IMG/VR virus record: IMGVR_UViG_3300027710_000142
Coordinates: 1-23,370 of that record
Length of the DNA stretch: 23,370 nt
From: a virus
Reading direction: 5' to 3' (one strand)
Positions 12,616-20,150 of this stretch are shown here, piece by piece. The notes under the pieces are model-generated. The model ran no database searches, had not been told where the DNA came from, and saw only the letters and a program-made list of their open reading frames with translations. Positions within the stretch are counted from its first letter, which is position 1, and each line of letters begins with the position of its first letter. A program made the translations under genes and the position numbers.

Positions 12616-13295
12616 TATATGATCTTCTCAATTAATTCAAAGTCACCAGTGTATTGGACCTGCCGCATAGGTATCAGTGAGTAAGTTGGTAGAGCTGTAA
12701 CAATCATTCTCCATGTAGCTGAGTTGCCTACCTTTACACCTTGCGTCATTAAATTAACACCTTCACTGGTAATAATTGCTCTATGTAGTGGCACATTTAC
12801 TGTGCTACCACTGCCTCTTAACACAGTAGTGGTCACACTATAAGGATATCTACTGTTTTGTGGTTGTATGATGTCACCAGCGGCAAATATCACTGTGGCT
12901 GTGGTAACAACGGTGCTGGTGTCTGCCAATGCGGCACCAATGGCTGGCAATGTTCCTACCACCAAAGTAGATGTAGTGCTGGTAGAAATTGCCAATGCGT
13001 TGAGTTGTGCCTGTGTTAAAGGACCTTGGTAGGCTGTGATGTAGTTCATGCCAGGATTGTCATTTAAACTAATTGTGTATTCATTGACACGATCATTGAA
13101 GTCAATGACCTCAATAAACCCACGACTGGCTGTCCAAGGCAGTTGTGCTGGAGGAGTAACCTTAAACTTCCAAGGCTGACCAGTGCTACGCTCTGCTGTT
13201 TTAATACGTTGACTTCTGCTGACACTTTGTCCCACCATACGTCTGCGATCTATTTCAATCTGCTGTGCGCGATTAATAATATTTTGAATACCCAT
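12615..13295 (-). CDS. minor tail protein, distal-tail position, 226 aa
   Basis: Encoded directly after the tape measure, where lambda gpM and Dit proteins are found. The 226-aa product has an N-terminal basic helix (IINRAQQIEIDRRRMVGQSV), then beta-rich segments (GFIEVIDFNDRVNEYTISLN), a Thr/Ser/Val-rich middle that looks like an inserted beta domain, and a C-terminus (MRQVQYTGDFELIEKII) of the kind that closes distal-tail proteins. The start overlaps the tape-measure stop (TAATG) with a strong AAGGAG site. Its function as an adaptor between tube and hub is inferred from synteny; residue-level identification is weak. Confidence 0.65.
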   Translation of the reverse strand: MGIQNIINRAQQIEIDRRRMVGQSVSRSQRIKTAERSTGQPWKFKVTPPAQLPWTASRGFIEVIDFNDRVNEYTISLNDNPGMNYITAYQGPLTQAQLNALAISTSTTSTLVVGTLPAIGAALADTSTVVTTATVIFAAGDIIQPQNSRYPYSVTTTVLRGSGSTVNVPLHRAIITSEGVNLMTQGVKVGNSATWRMIVTALPTYSLIPMRQVQYTGDFELIEKII

Positions 13296-15832
13296 TATCT
13301 ACTCCTTGTAGGTTGGCTGCGACGCCCTTGTTCTGTTACGGCATATATAAAGCTAGGATCTCTAGCTACTAGACTGCGGAAACTTGCGGCATCTACCGCA
13401 GATATATTATAATTCACAGTGGTCTGCGAACCACCACCTTCATTGCTTCTACCAGCCATGCCACCTAAGGCGTTGTTGGGCACAATGGCACCTGCTGAAC
13501 GTGGAACAAAGAGCTCAGGTCCCCGTTCACCAACTATGATGGGTGTGTCTGCCATAACTTGTCCACCTGCGGCAAATCCAAACAAACTTGCCATACCCAC
13601 TACAGCTTTCTTAAAAGCAATACGGGCTAGGTCAGCAAGAATACTATTGGCTAGATCCTTAAAACTCAACTTACCTGTTTGGGCAAATCTCACAAAGGCA
13701 TCTTCCATACTCTGTGTAAAGTTTCCAAAGTTATCTTTTATCTGACTGGCTGTGTCCAAAGCCGCAGCCTTGTAACTATCCCAAGCTTCAGTCAATCCAC
13801 GTATCATGTCATTGCTTGATCCCAGTGATTCAACTTGTGCTTGAGCAATGTAAATGTAGCCATCAGCAATGGCATTTAACCCATTGGCTAGTTCACGAGC
13901 ACGTTCTGGTGTTAAGCCATCACCAGTGTCTTCGAAACTTGCGGCATAGGCTCTGCCTGCTTCCAGTGCGGCTTTTCTAGCACTCTCTTGTATAGTGGCA
14001 ACTTCTTTCTGATAACTGCTGAGACCTTGGATACTCTTTTGGAAAGCAAGATCAACTTTCTGATCATTGATGCCACGCAGAACATCACCCAACTGTTGTT
14101 GACGACTAATTTGATCTTCAATGGCTTTGTTGATGTTTTCAATGTCTTGTAAACGTGCTTTTTCAACTGCCCTAAGGCTTTGAGTATTTGTTATAGCCTG
14201 TGCTGTGGCATCTAATCCTGTGATGCTTAATTCTCTAATTTTATTAATTTGATCATCATAGACTTTTGCCAATGCTTGTTCATCTTTGCTTAACAAAGAT
14301 TTAGCCCGCTGTAATTGTTTGATTTCTTCTTCAGTTTTATTCAATACTTCTATTTGTGCTTTAAAGATTTCAACCTGATCTTCTGTCATTCCAATAAAAC
14401 TGGCTTCTTGATAGATAGACGCATTTTGTTGTTTTAGGAAGTCTGCGAATGCCACACTGGTTTGTTCTATTTCTTTTCTGCGTTTTGCCAAAGCTTCAAC
14501 TACTTCACGCACGTTTTTGCTATTATCTTTTTCTGCTTTGGCGGCGGCTTCACGGTTGGCAATTTCTTTGGGATCACCACGACCTTGTCCAGTGCCTCTA
14601 AGTGCTGCCATCTCAGCATCTTTGCGTGCCTCCGCTGCCTTTTCAGCTAATGCCAGCAGTGGAGTTCCTAGTCCAACAGCATTGTCAATGCCCAGTATCT
14701 TACCAATTAAGTTAGTGGGTAGATTTAATAGTTGTCCAGCGGCACGTGTCAGCGTTTCAAGTCCAATGGCAATACCATTAACACCTTTTTCAACGTAGTT
14801 GGTTTGGAACACAGACTTTTCCAAATAACTAAATGCTTCGACCACAGAATAAATTATTCCAGCCAGTCCCGCAAAGCGCAACAATGAACGTGATAATGAT
14901 GCCAAAGCAAATACAAGACTGCTTATGCCACCATAGGCAGTGGGCAATAGTCCAACTGCCTTACCTAGGTTTTTAAAGAAGCCAAAGAAACTAGCACCAA
15001 CCATTTTAAAATTGTGACTCAATGCTCCACCAGCAACTCCTAGTTTTGTCCAACTATTTGCCAGAGCATTGACAATGGTCAAGCCTTTGGTCAATGCGAA
15101 CAATGCGGCACCCACAGTAAGAACTGTTTTAATAAATTGACTTATGCTTTCAACACTGACATCAATCTTGGCAACAAACTCACTGATTGGTTTTAATACT
15201 TCTAACAAGGCAGTTTGGAATTTCCTAACAGTGACTTCTAGATTCTGTTGTGCGGCTGCTCCAGCGGCAATACTACCACTGTATCGTTGACTTTCTGCGG
15301 CAGCAAGGGCATAGGCAGCACCAAGTTCACCAAACTTAACATTACGGAATTCTTTGCCCAAGAGTTTGGCAATCAACGTGCTACGTTCAGCACTATTACT
15401 AATTTTATCTAGTCCGTCAATGGTCTTTTTAAGTATGTCTTCTTCACTGAGTTTACCTAAGTCACCTAGTGTAACACCCACTGCTCTAAATGCGTTCTGT
15501 GCCTCTAGACTTCCACCTGCGGCATCACCAATGCTTTGAACAAGTTTTAAAATTGCTTTTTGTGCGCCATCGGCTGTGCCACCATTCTCACTGACAGCAT
15601 TACTGAATCCTAGAATGTTAGCAGTGGCAATTCCAGTGGCATCACTGAGGTCTTGTATTGCGTCAGCAAACTTTAACGAGTTGGCAATGACAGCACCAAG
15701 GCTGATTGTGGCCAGTGTGCTTTTAAGTCTAATGAATGTGTCATTTAATCCACCTACTGATTTTTGTAAGTTGGTTAAATTTCGTTCAGCTTGACTAACA
15801 TCAACTGTGGCTTTGTAACTTAGATCTGCCAT
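13295..15832 (-). CDS. tail tape-measure protein
   Basis: An 845-aa protein, the largest in the window. An N-terminal coiled-coil (about 10-40) is followed by a long Ala/Leu-rich helical region, with hydrophobic segments near residues 230-260 and 300-345 that could insert into the membrane during DNA ejection. A charged coiled coil follows (about 400-620). The C-terminus carries the family's hallmark GFAAGGQVMADTPIIVGERGPELFVPRSAG plus IVPNNAL. With about 1.5 angstroms per residue as in lambda, tail length would be near 125 nm (inference). It sits in the canonical place after the chaperones, although a 98-aa gp10-like gene intervenes. It starts 1 base after that gene's stop. Confidence 0.92.
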   Translation of the reverse strand: MADLSYKATVDVSQAERNLTNLQKSVGGLNDTFIRLKSTLATISLGAVIANSLKFADAIQDLSDATGIATANILGFSNAVSENGGTADGAQKAILKLVQSIGDAAGGSLEAQNAFRAVGVTLGDLGKLSEEDILKKTIDGLDKISNSAERSTLIAKLLGKEFRNVKFGELGAAYALAAAESQRYSGSIAAGAAAQQNLEVTVRKFQTALLEVLKPISEFVAKIDVSVESISQFIKTVLTVGAALFALTKGLTIVNALANSWTKLGVAGGALSHNFKMVGASFFGFFKNLGKAVGLLPTAYGGISSLVFALASLSRSLLRFAGLAGIIYSVVEAFSYLEKSVFQTNYVEKGVNGIAIGLETLTRAAGQLLNLPTNLIGKILGIDNAVGLGTPLLALAEKAAEARKDAEMAALRGTGQGRGDPKEIANREAAAKAEKDNSKNVREVVEALAKRRKEIEQTSVAFADFLKQQNASIYQEASFIGMTEDQVEIFKAQIEVLNKTEEEIKQLQRAKSLLSKDEQALAKVYDDQINKIRELSITGLDATAQAITNTQSLRAVEKARLQDIENINKAIEDQISRQQQLGDVLRGINDQKVDLAFQKSIQGLSSYQKEVATIQESARKAALEAGRAYAASFEDTGDGLTPERARELANGLNAIADGYIYIAQAQVESLGSSNDMIRGLTEAWDSYKAAALDTASQIKDNFGNFTQSMEDAFVRFAQTGKLSFKDLANSILADLARIAFKKAVVGMASLFGFAAGGQVMADTPIIVGERGPELFVPRSAGAIVPNNALGGMAGRSNEGGGSQTTVNYNISAVDAASFRSLVARDPSFIYAVTEQGRRSQPTRSR

Positions 15833-15833
15833 A

Positions 15834-16130
15834 TTATTTCTTTCCTAGTATTGAGTCAAGACGTTTCTTGATGTAGGCTTCTGTGGGCTTGCTCATACCA
15901 TCAGGAGCTTGTTTACTGTAGCCATCATCCAACCGCTGTGCGTAAGGATAAGCGCCAACAATAGTGTCTTTGTTTAAAAATGTATTTCTACGAGCACGGC
16001 CACTGCGTATAGGAGTATGAGCTTTAAAAAATGTATAGGCTTGAACAGGAACTTGAACCAATAACTTTTGTTTGGCTAGGGTGTTTGGAGTTATCTTATC
16101 ATCTATGGTAATTTTAAAATTTAAACTCAT
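15834..16130 (-). CDS. HK97-gp10-like tail-completion protein
   Basis: A basic 98-aa protein that contains F-x-x-x-T-P-I-R-S-G-R-A-R-R-N-T (about residues 34-49), then VGAYPYAQRLDDGYSKQAPDGM (58-79) and a C-terminal PTEAYIKKRLDSIL helix. These are the typical features of HK97-gp10 / minor-capsid tail-completion proteins that join head and tail. Unusually it lies between the chaperone and tape-measure genes rather than among the connector genes. It starts at ATG 16130, overlapping the TGA of the -1 frameshift product (ATGA), which independently supports that frame being translated. The family call is good; the exact position in the virion is uncertain. Confidence 0.75.
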   Translation of the reverse strand: MSLNFKITIDDKITPNTLAKQKLLVQVPVQAYTFFKAHTPIRSGRARRNTFLNKDTIVGAYPYAQRLDDGYSKQAPDGMSKPTEAYIKKRLDSILGKK

Positions 16131-16659
16131 ACTCTATCCTTGATCTTTAGCAACTCTTCTGTGGACATGGGAGGAATATAACCTTCTTGATTAGCTTCCT
16201 GATAGTGTCTTTCTAAACTCATTGCTGTATCCATAATAACTAAATCAAATGTAGAAGCCTTTACTATAATCTCACTGGGTAACATTCCATAGCGTTTACT
16301 CAGATTGTCAATGGTTATAATTAAACTTGATTCTAAACTTCTAGGATCTATGGACTCCTGTGTTACTTTCCCAGAGTTTCCACTACCTTACCAATGACCT
16401 TGGTCATAACATTGGTAGGCAGCATCAACCCATCCTTGACAATGGGGTTACCCTCTTCGTCAAGCACCATTTCATTTACTGCTGTAATTAATTCACTCAT
16501 ATCCTCGCCCCGCATCTGTGCCAAGCGAACAAACTTGTCCATTGGTTGCCTGTCCCAGATCCAAAACTCCAATGGTTCACCAAACTCTCGAACAATATCT
16601 TCGTCCGTGAGTTCAATCTTTACTAACTGGGGTTTTGCGGCTAATTGTGTAAGTTTCAT
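16127..16659 (-). CDS. tail assembly chaperone, -1 frameshift fusion (GT-like), 177 aa
   Basis: Produced when ribosomes slip back one base on GGGAAAG (16372-16366) at the end of the 98-aa chaperone. Decoding then continues GTA-ACA-CAG for 79 codons to TGA at 16129-16127. The added domain contains LSKRYGMLPSEIIVKASTFD and a helical, charged end, with no internal stop, and its final codon overlaps the next start. In lambda the same heptamer gives gpGT, which loads the tape measure and recruits tube subunits, and the balance of short and long forms matters for assembly. No separate start or Shine-Dalgarno exists for this frame, so it should be made only as a fusion. Confidence 0.85.
16363..16659 (-). 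CDS. tail assembly chaperone, short form (G-like), 98 aa
   Basis: The zero-frame product of the chaperone gene: an acidic 98-aa protein with LVKIELTDEDIVREFGEPLE and a following FWIWDRQPMDKFVRLA segment, a pattern typical of siphovirus tail assembly chaperones encoded just before the tape measure. The Shine-Dalgarno is AAGGA, 7 bases before ATG 16659. Translation ends at TAA 16365-16363 immediately after the slippery codons GGA-AAG. As in lambda gpG, most ribosomes should stop here, and a minority produce the longer fusion. It is not a virion component in the model systems. Confidence 0.88.
   Translation of the reverse strand: MKLTQLAAKPQLVKIELTDEDIVREFGEPLEFWIWDRQPMDKFVRLAQMRGEDMSELITAVNEMVLDEEGNPIVKDGLMLPTNVMTKVIGKVVETLGK
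16366..16372 (-). promoter_or_regulatory. programmed -1 frameshift slippery site GGGAAAG
   Basis: The heptamer is in the required phase (CTG-GGA-AAG, read G GGA AAG) and is identical to the lambda G/GT site. It is directly followed by the zero-frame stop. The open -1 frame and the ATGA junction at its end support it. Confidence 0.88.
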
Positions 16660-16662
16660 CTT

Positions 16663-16830
16663 TTAATCCTTTGTTTCTTTTAATATGTGTATGACTGCTA
16701 GAGCAAATCTCAAGCGTCCTTTGATCTTGTCTATGTCACCTTGTGCTGTCTTTATTTCATTCAAGCTCTTAGCGACTTCTGCTTCTAAACTTTTAATCAG
16801 ATCCTCATCAGAGTATTCTCTTAGATCCAT
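16663..16830 (-). CDS. small coiled-coil protein, 55 aa
   Basis: A short gene between the tail-tube terminator and the chaperone gene. The 55-aa product starts MDLREYSDEDLIKSLEAEV and has heptad-like hydrophobics (Leu, Ile, Val) through to IKGRLRFALAVIHILKETKD, so it is probably an alpha-helical dimer. An excellent Shine-Dalgarno (AGGAG, 7 bases before ATG 16830) and a stop only 3 bases before the chaperone start support translation. I do not recognise the family. The position suggests a tail assembly accessory factor, possibly acting with the chaperones. Confidence 0.7.
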   Translation of the reverse strand: MDLREYSDEDLIKSLEAEVAKSLNEIKTAQGDIDKIKGRLRFALAVIHILKETKD

Positions 16831-16861
16831 TTTAATCTCCTAACTGTATATTTAACAATAA

Positions 16862-16887
16862 TAAAAAAGGGCACCCTAAGATGCCCT
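16862..16887 (-). terminator. intrinsic terminator / attenuator after the tail-tube gene
   Basis: Stem AGGGCA/TGCCCT (16887-16882 with 16873-16868), 8-base loop, followed by TTTTTTATTATT on the minus strand. It lies 20 bases past the tube gene stop inside the late operon, so it should be leaky and set high tube expression relative to the chaperones and tape measure. Confidence 0.8.
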
Positions 16888-16906
16888 AATTTTGTTTAAT
16901 TACAAA

Positions 16907-17386
16907 TTAAACTGTGCCTGCTGTGATGTCACCGTTAACACTGATAGTGATTGGTGATACCCAGACCGGAGCCGTAGGATTAACGGTTGGGGCTAGATTT
17001 GTAATAAAGCCACTTCCACTAATGTATTTGCTGCCAGCACCAGTTCCATCAAAATACACACGGAACTGAATTTCAGCGGCATCATTGCTTAGAGCAAATA
17101 AGCTAGGAGTCGCTTGTGAGTTAGCGACAACGCCATTGGTTCCAAAGAATGTTGCTGAGTCTAACACTAGGTTAGCACTGATGCTGTTAGTAGCAGGTGT
17201 TGATACTGCTAGTTGAGAGAACACGTCTAACTGAGTCCAATTAAAGACACCAGCCGCGTTGTTTACTGTGACATCCTGAAGAGCGCCAATTGTGTATCCA
17301 GTTGTCGTGCTTGCGATCGCTGTGGTCGAAGTTGAGATCTGGATAATTGCGTTCTTTGTAGGAGCACTTACGTTGATATAAGCCAT
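16907..17386 (-). CDS. major tail (tube) protein, 159 aa
   Basis: A Thr/Ser/Ala/Asn-rich, beta-type 159-aa protein placed between the tail terminator and the chaperones, the canonical place for the tail-tube subunit. The last 40 residues (GSGFITNLAPTVNPTAPVWV then SPITISVNGDITAGTV) resemble the C-terminus of siphovirus tube proteins; it contains no cysteine and no membrane segment. The Shine-Dalgarno AAAGGA sits 8 bases before ATG. The strong terminator directly after the gene fits a protein needed in many copies. The fold is inferred from composition, size and synteny. Confidence 0.8.
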   Translation of the reverse strand: MAYINVSAPTKNAIIQISTSTTAIASTTTGYTIGALQDVTVNNAAGVFNWTQLDVFSQLAVSTPATNSISANLVLDSATFFGTNGVVANSQATPSLFALSNDAAEIQFRVYFDGTGAGSKYISGSGFITNLAPTVNPTAPVWVSPITISVNGDITAGTV

Positions 17387-17397
17387 TTTATTTTCCT

Positions 17398-17796
17398 TTA
17401 TGTTGTTGCGACATTTAACCTAAACTCAAAGGTATAGATTAAAACATCTTCTTGTTTGTCTACAGTATAGTCACTTTCGTTGCCAAAACTGACTATGCCT
17501 GTGGATGATTTACACGATAATATTTTAGTAATTGCGGAGTCTAACTGACTAGGTGGATTTTTAGCATCTACAGCTAAAAACACTTCTGCGATAAGATCAT
17601 CTTGAAAAACTTCTTGACCAGTAAGCACAGGAATTAACACAGTCTGTTCCTGACGTTCACGATCAACATAGATCTTCTTCATGTTCTTAAGATATAAGGG
17701 CGTGCCATTTTGTTCCCAGGGCAACTCAGTGCTGACAGCAAACTGTGTAAGTGTGCTGACTGCTGTGGTTATTGCTGATAACAGTTGTGCTCGCAT
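17398..17796 (-). CDS. tail terminator protein (gpU-like), 132 aa
   Basis: A 132-aa protein in the position of lambda gpU, between connector and tube. It has an N-terminal helix (LLSAITTAVSTLTQF), a segment of alternating strands (KIYVDRERQEQTVLIPVLTG), an acidic helix (DDLIAEVFLAVDAKN) and a C-terminal strand YTVDKQEDVLIYTFEFRLNV, which fits the alpha/beta fold of tail terminators that cap the tube and dock it to the head. Its ATG overlaps the preceding stop (TAATG). Sequence similarity cannot be verified here, so the call rests on order and secondary-structure pattern. Confidence 0.65.
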   Translation of the reverse strand: MRAQLLSAITTAVSTLTQFAVSTELPWEQNGTPLYLKNMKKIYVDRERQEQTVLIPVLTGQEVFQDDLIAEVFLAVDAKNPPSQLDSAITKILSCKSSTGIVSFGNESDYTVDKQEDVLIYTFEFRLNVATT

Positions 17797-18323
17797 TATC
17801 TTATTCTCTTAATGTTGGTCACAGTGGGCATTTTCTCTGCGGCTGTAATTGCTCCAGTGCCATCAAAGTCATACCAAGCACCATCTTGAATCAATTCGTC
17901 AAACAGTCTGCTGAACTTTTCTTTGTAAACACCAATCTTCTTTACTTCTGCGTTTTCTTGACTACTGAAGTCTGCTACTTTGGGTAGTATGTATTCAAAT
18001 AGTGTGTAGAACACGCATAGGTCTGTGAAGTCTGCTTGCCTAGCCTTGATCTTATTGGGATCTGGCGTTGGGAAACTAAACAATCCGTTGGTAAGAATAG
18101 TGGGATTTAAAGTTCCGCCACTTTGTTTAATGTAATAACTCTTCCACCAATCTGTATTGCGGATCAAATACAAGATGCGTGTGGTGCCCCTTGTAAGTTG
18201 ATCCTCAATCTCAGAGTCAATAAGGCCCTCATTGGCTTCAAACAATCTCTGATCCATTGCCACTACATCTCCGTATTCAGCGAAGGATGTTACATTGTTG
18301 CCGCCTATATTAATAAAAGCCAT
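17796..18323 (-). CDS. head-tail connector / adaptor protein, 175 aa
   Basis: A mostly helical 175-aa protein just downstream of the major capsid gene. It has the helical features of gp6/gp15-type adaptors (FEANEGLIDSEIEDQLTRGT, ILYLIRNTDWWKSYYI, then TDLCVFYTLFEYILPKVADF and KIGVYKEKFSRLFDELIQDG) and an acidic loop near the end (YDFDGTGAI). Adaptors bind under the portal and receive the tail terminator encoded next. The Shine-Dalgarno is GGAG, 8 bases before ATG. The identification comes from gene order and helical pattern, not a signature motif. Confidence 0.7.
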   Translation of the reverse strand: MAFINIGGNNVTSFAEYGDVVAMDQRLFEANEGLIDSEIEDQLTRGTTRILYLIRNTDWWKSYYIKQSGGTLNPTILTNGLFSFPTPDPNKIKARQADFTDLCVFYTLFEYILPKVADFSSQENAEVKKIGVYKEKFSRLFDELIQDGAWYDFDGTGAITAAEKMPTVTNIKRIR

Positions 18324-18348
18324 TATTGTTCTCCAGTATTACTTGATA

Positions 18349-19236
18349 TTACATCGTGCCTTCAGTAGTGATCGCAACACCGTGTGTGCTACGGATAACC
18401 TTAGCACCAGCGAATTGGCGTAATACCATATCTGTAGCACGATCTTTTGGCTGATACAATGTGTTCAAGTCCAAAGCACCACGCTCGGCAAGACCAATAG
18501 CAGTAGGAGCAAATACAGCACCACGATAAGCAGTGGCGCCACCTGTTGCTACAGCGGCTACTAATGGGCTCTCGATGATGGTTACACCAGCGATGGTGCC
18601 GATTACGCCACCAGCTAGAACTGCGTTACCAACATTGCTTAATGCGTTGGCTGTTGGAACCAAAGCACTGCCGTTATATACTTGAGTCTGTGTTAGAACT
18701 TTCTTCATATTGAAAGCGGCTGCGGGGTGCACCACGCAGTAGTAAGGTCCTTGAACCTTAGCGGCACGTAGAGTAGCGGCTGCCTTCATAACCAACTCTG
18801 TGGTTAGTTCTGTGCCTGTTGTGCCAATGTCGCTGGATAAGTTAGCAAATGTAGCAAATGTGTATTTGTCAATGCTCTCACCAATAGCTAGACCACTTTG
18901 GAAAGCTAGGTCGCTCATAATGTCACCGTAGGCAGCATCACGAATACCGTCTGTGATTTTTTGGTAAACAACGTGTTCAGCCAATGTGATTAGCTCTTGT
19001 GTTGTTCCAGTTGCCGCTGGAGTAGTAGCAAAGTCTTCGTCAGGGAAGTAGTCAGCCTGGATACTGGACCAGATTGGAACTTGAACTGTTCTACCGCTGT
19101 TCATAGGAACTGCGAAAGTCTTAACCAATTGACGAGAAATTGATTGATCATACATAGCGAACTCAGCGTCGGCTACGAAATTAGCAAACAGTTCACTGTT
19201 GATGTCACTGTTGTTTGTATTATTTGGGAATGCCAT
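18349..19236 (-). CDS. major capsid protein
   Basis: A 295-aa protein directly after the scaffold gene. A short flexible N-terminal arm leads to a segment rich in strands and acidic turns (VPMNSGRTVQVPIWSSIQAD, then YFPDEDFATTPA), a long helix (YGDIMSDLAFQSGLAIGESI), VVHPAAAFNMKKV (a typical capsid His-Pro motif) and a C-terminal APTAIGLAERGALDL ... MVLRQFAGAKVIRSTHGVAI strand region. This order is consistent with the HK97 fold of phage capsids that start without a cleaved delta domain. No separate head protease is visible, and scaffolding is encoded as its own gene. The Shine-Dalgarno is AAGGA, 8-9 bases before ATG. Confidence 0.88.
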   Translation of the reverse strand: MAFPNNTNNSDINSELFANFVADAEFAMYDQSISRQLVKTFAVPMNSGRTVQVPIWSSIQADYFPDEDFATTPAATGTTQELITLAEHVVYQKITDGIRDAAYGDIMSDLAFQSGLAIGESIDKYTFATFANLSSDIGTTGTELTTELVMKAAATLRAAKVQGPYYCVVHPAAAFNMKKVLTQTQVYNGSALVPTANALSNVGNAVLAGGVIGTIAGVTIIESPLVAAVATGGATAYRGAVFAPTAIGLAERGALDLNTLYQPKDRATDMVLRQFAGAKVIRSTHGVAITTEGTM

Positions 19237-19254
19237 TTTAAAAATCCTTTTAAA

Positions 19255-19914
19255 TTATTTTTTGAACCTAGCTTCTTGATACATCTTCCTATGTTCAGGG
19301 TTACGCATATCAAGACTCTTAAGGTCTACTTTTGTTTGACTTTGATTAACGCTACTACGAGTGTTTGTTGTGCTGGGAGGTGCCGCAACAAAGTGGGGAT
19401 TCTCTTGTAGAAATGATTGAACTAAATCTTCTACCTTGAAGGGTTGGCCTTGGTCGTTGTATTTCACACTACCTTTCTCGTCCAATACTTCTACATCTCC
19501 ACTGTCGTTGAGTCTTACTCTTGGCTTCAACAATGCTTTAACTTGATCCGCATTTACAGCACGGAATTGTGCTGCCGCATTGACCAAGGGTAAATCCACT
19601 GTGTAGTTTCTGATAATCTCATCACGCTTTTTAATTTCAGCGTCCTTTTTGGCTGCCAAGGATTGTAGGATTTCATCGAATTCCCCACGCTTCTTTTGGT
19701 CTTCTAACTTGCGCTTTTCAGCATCTTGTTTTAGACTTCGCAGTTCATCTGGATCGCCTAAGTCTTCCCACTGCTTGGTAAGTTTTTTAGTTAGACTGCC
19801 CTTGAGTCGAGCCATCATATCGTTTACTTCACTTTCAGTGTAGACTTTTTCTTGTGCCTGGTTGTTTGTTTCTAAGGACCCAGTGTCCTCATTAGCCAAC
19901 GTATTGTCTGACAT
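19255..19914 (-). CDS. capsid scaffolding protein
   Basis: A 219-aa, strongly charged, mostly helical protein immediately upstream of the capsid gene. Residues about 30-115 are a coiled coil rich in Lys, Glu, Asp and Arg (KLTKQWEDLGDPDELRSLKQ and on), typical of phage scaffolds. The C-terminus is basic and helical (NPEHRKMYQEARFKK), as in other scaffolds that touch the capsid through a basic end. I chose ATG 19914, which has GGAGG 10 bases upstream. A longer frame opening at TTG 19968 would add 18 residues, but that TTG is part of a TTGACA box and palindrome, so it is regulatory DNA rather than coding. Confidence 0.82.
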   Translation of the reverse strand: MSDNTLANEDTGSLETNNQAQEKVYTESEVNDMMARLKGSLTKKLTKQWEDLGDPDELRSLKQDAEKRKLEDQKKRGEFDEILQSLAAKKDAEIKKRDEIIRNYTVDLPLVNAAAQFRAVNADQVKALLKPRVRLNDSGDVEVLDEKGSVKYNDQGQPFKVEDLVQSFLQENPHFVAAPPSTTNTRSSVNQSQTKVDLKSLDMRNPEHRKMYQEARFKK

Positions 19915-19938
19915 TGTAGCATCGCCTCCCTTCAGAGT

Positions 19939-19985
19939 GTTATTGTGTATGACAGAACCTTCTGTCAAGTAATGTATTTATAGCA
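19939..19985 (-). promoter_or_regulatory. promoter/operator block upstream of scaffold and capsid genes
   Basis: An extended -10 (TGCTATAAA, 19985-19977) predicts a start near 19970. Just downstream is an 18-base perfect palindrome TGACAGAACCTTCTGTCA (19950-19967), whose minus-strand copy overlaps a TTGACA box (19968-19963) that could pair with AATAAC (19944-19939, spacing 18). Either reading places a dimeric repressor-type site on a promoter that feeds the scaffold and major capsid genes. Confidence 0.6.
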
Positions 19986-19999
19986 ATCACTTTTTGTGC

Positions 20000-20149
20000 T
20001 TACTTTTTACCCCGTTTAGCGGCTGCTTGACTGGCTTTAATGGCTCTAGCCTGAGCAACTGCTTGTCGTCTTGTAGGATAAACCTTACCTGTAGTCCCAT
20101 ATTGGAAACCCTGTCCACCTCTGGGACCCTTGGCTTTGTGTATGGGCAT
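20000..20149 (-). CDS. small basic protein between portal and scaffold, 49 aa
   Basis: A gene shorter than usual cut-offs. The 49-aa product is very basic and Gly/Ala/Arg/Lys-rich, with the pattern GKVYPTRRQAVAQARAIKAS, a signature that recurs in tiny phage proteins encoded close to portal genes. It starts one base after the stop of the 24-aa frame (TGA-T-ATG) and lacks its own Shine-Dalgarno, so it should be translated by re-initiation. It may bind DNA or packaged components; no function is established. Confidence is fair because the family-like pattern fills the gap exactly and is followed by regulatory DNA. Confidence 0.7.
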   Translation of the reverse strand: MPIHKAKGPRGGQGFQYGTTGKVYPTRRQAVAQARAIKASQAAAKRGKK

Positions 20150-20150
20150 A

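Noticed and set aside
13912-14166. Minus-strand 84-aa Lys-rich frame
   Set aside because: It lies in another frame of the tape-measure gene; its composition follows from the coiled-coil codons.
19912-19968. TTG start giving an 18-residue longer scaffold protein
   Set aside because: That extension covers the palindrome, the TTGACA box and the Shine-Dalgarno region; ATG 19914 has GGAGG upstream.
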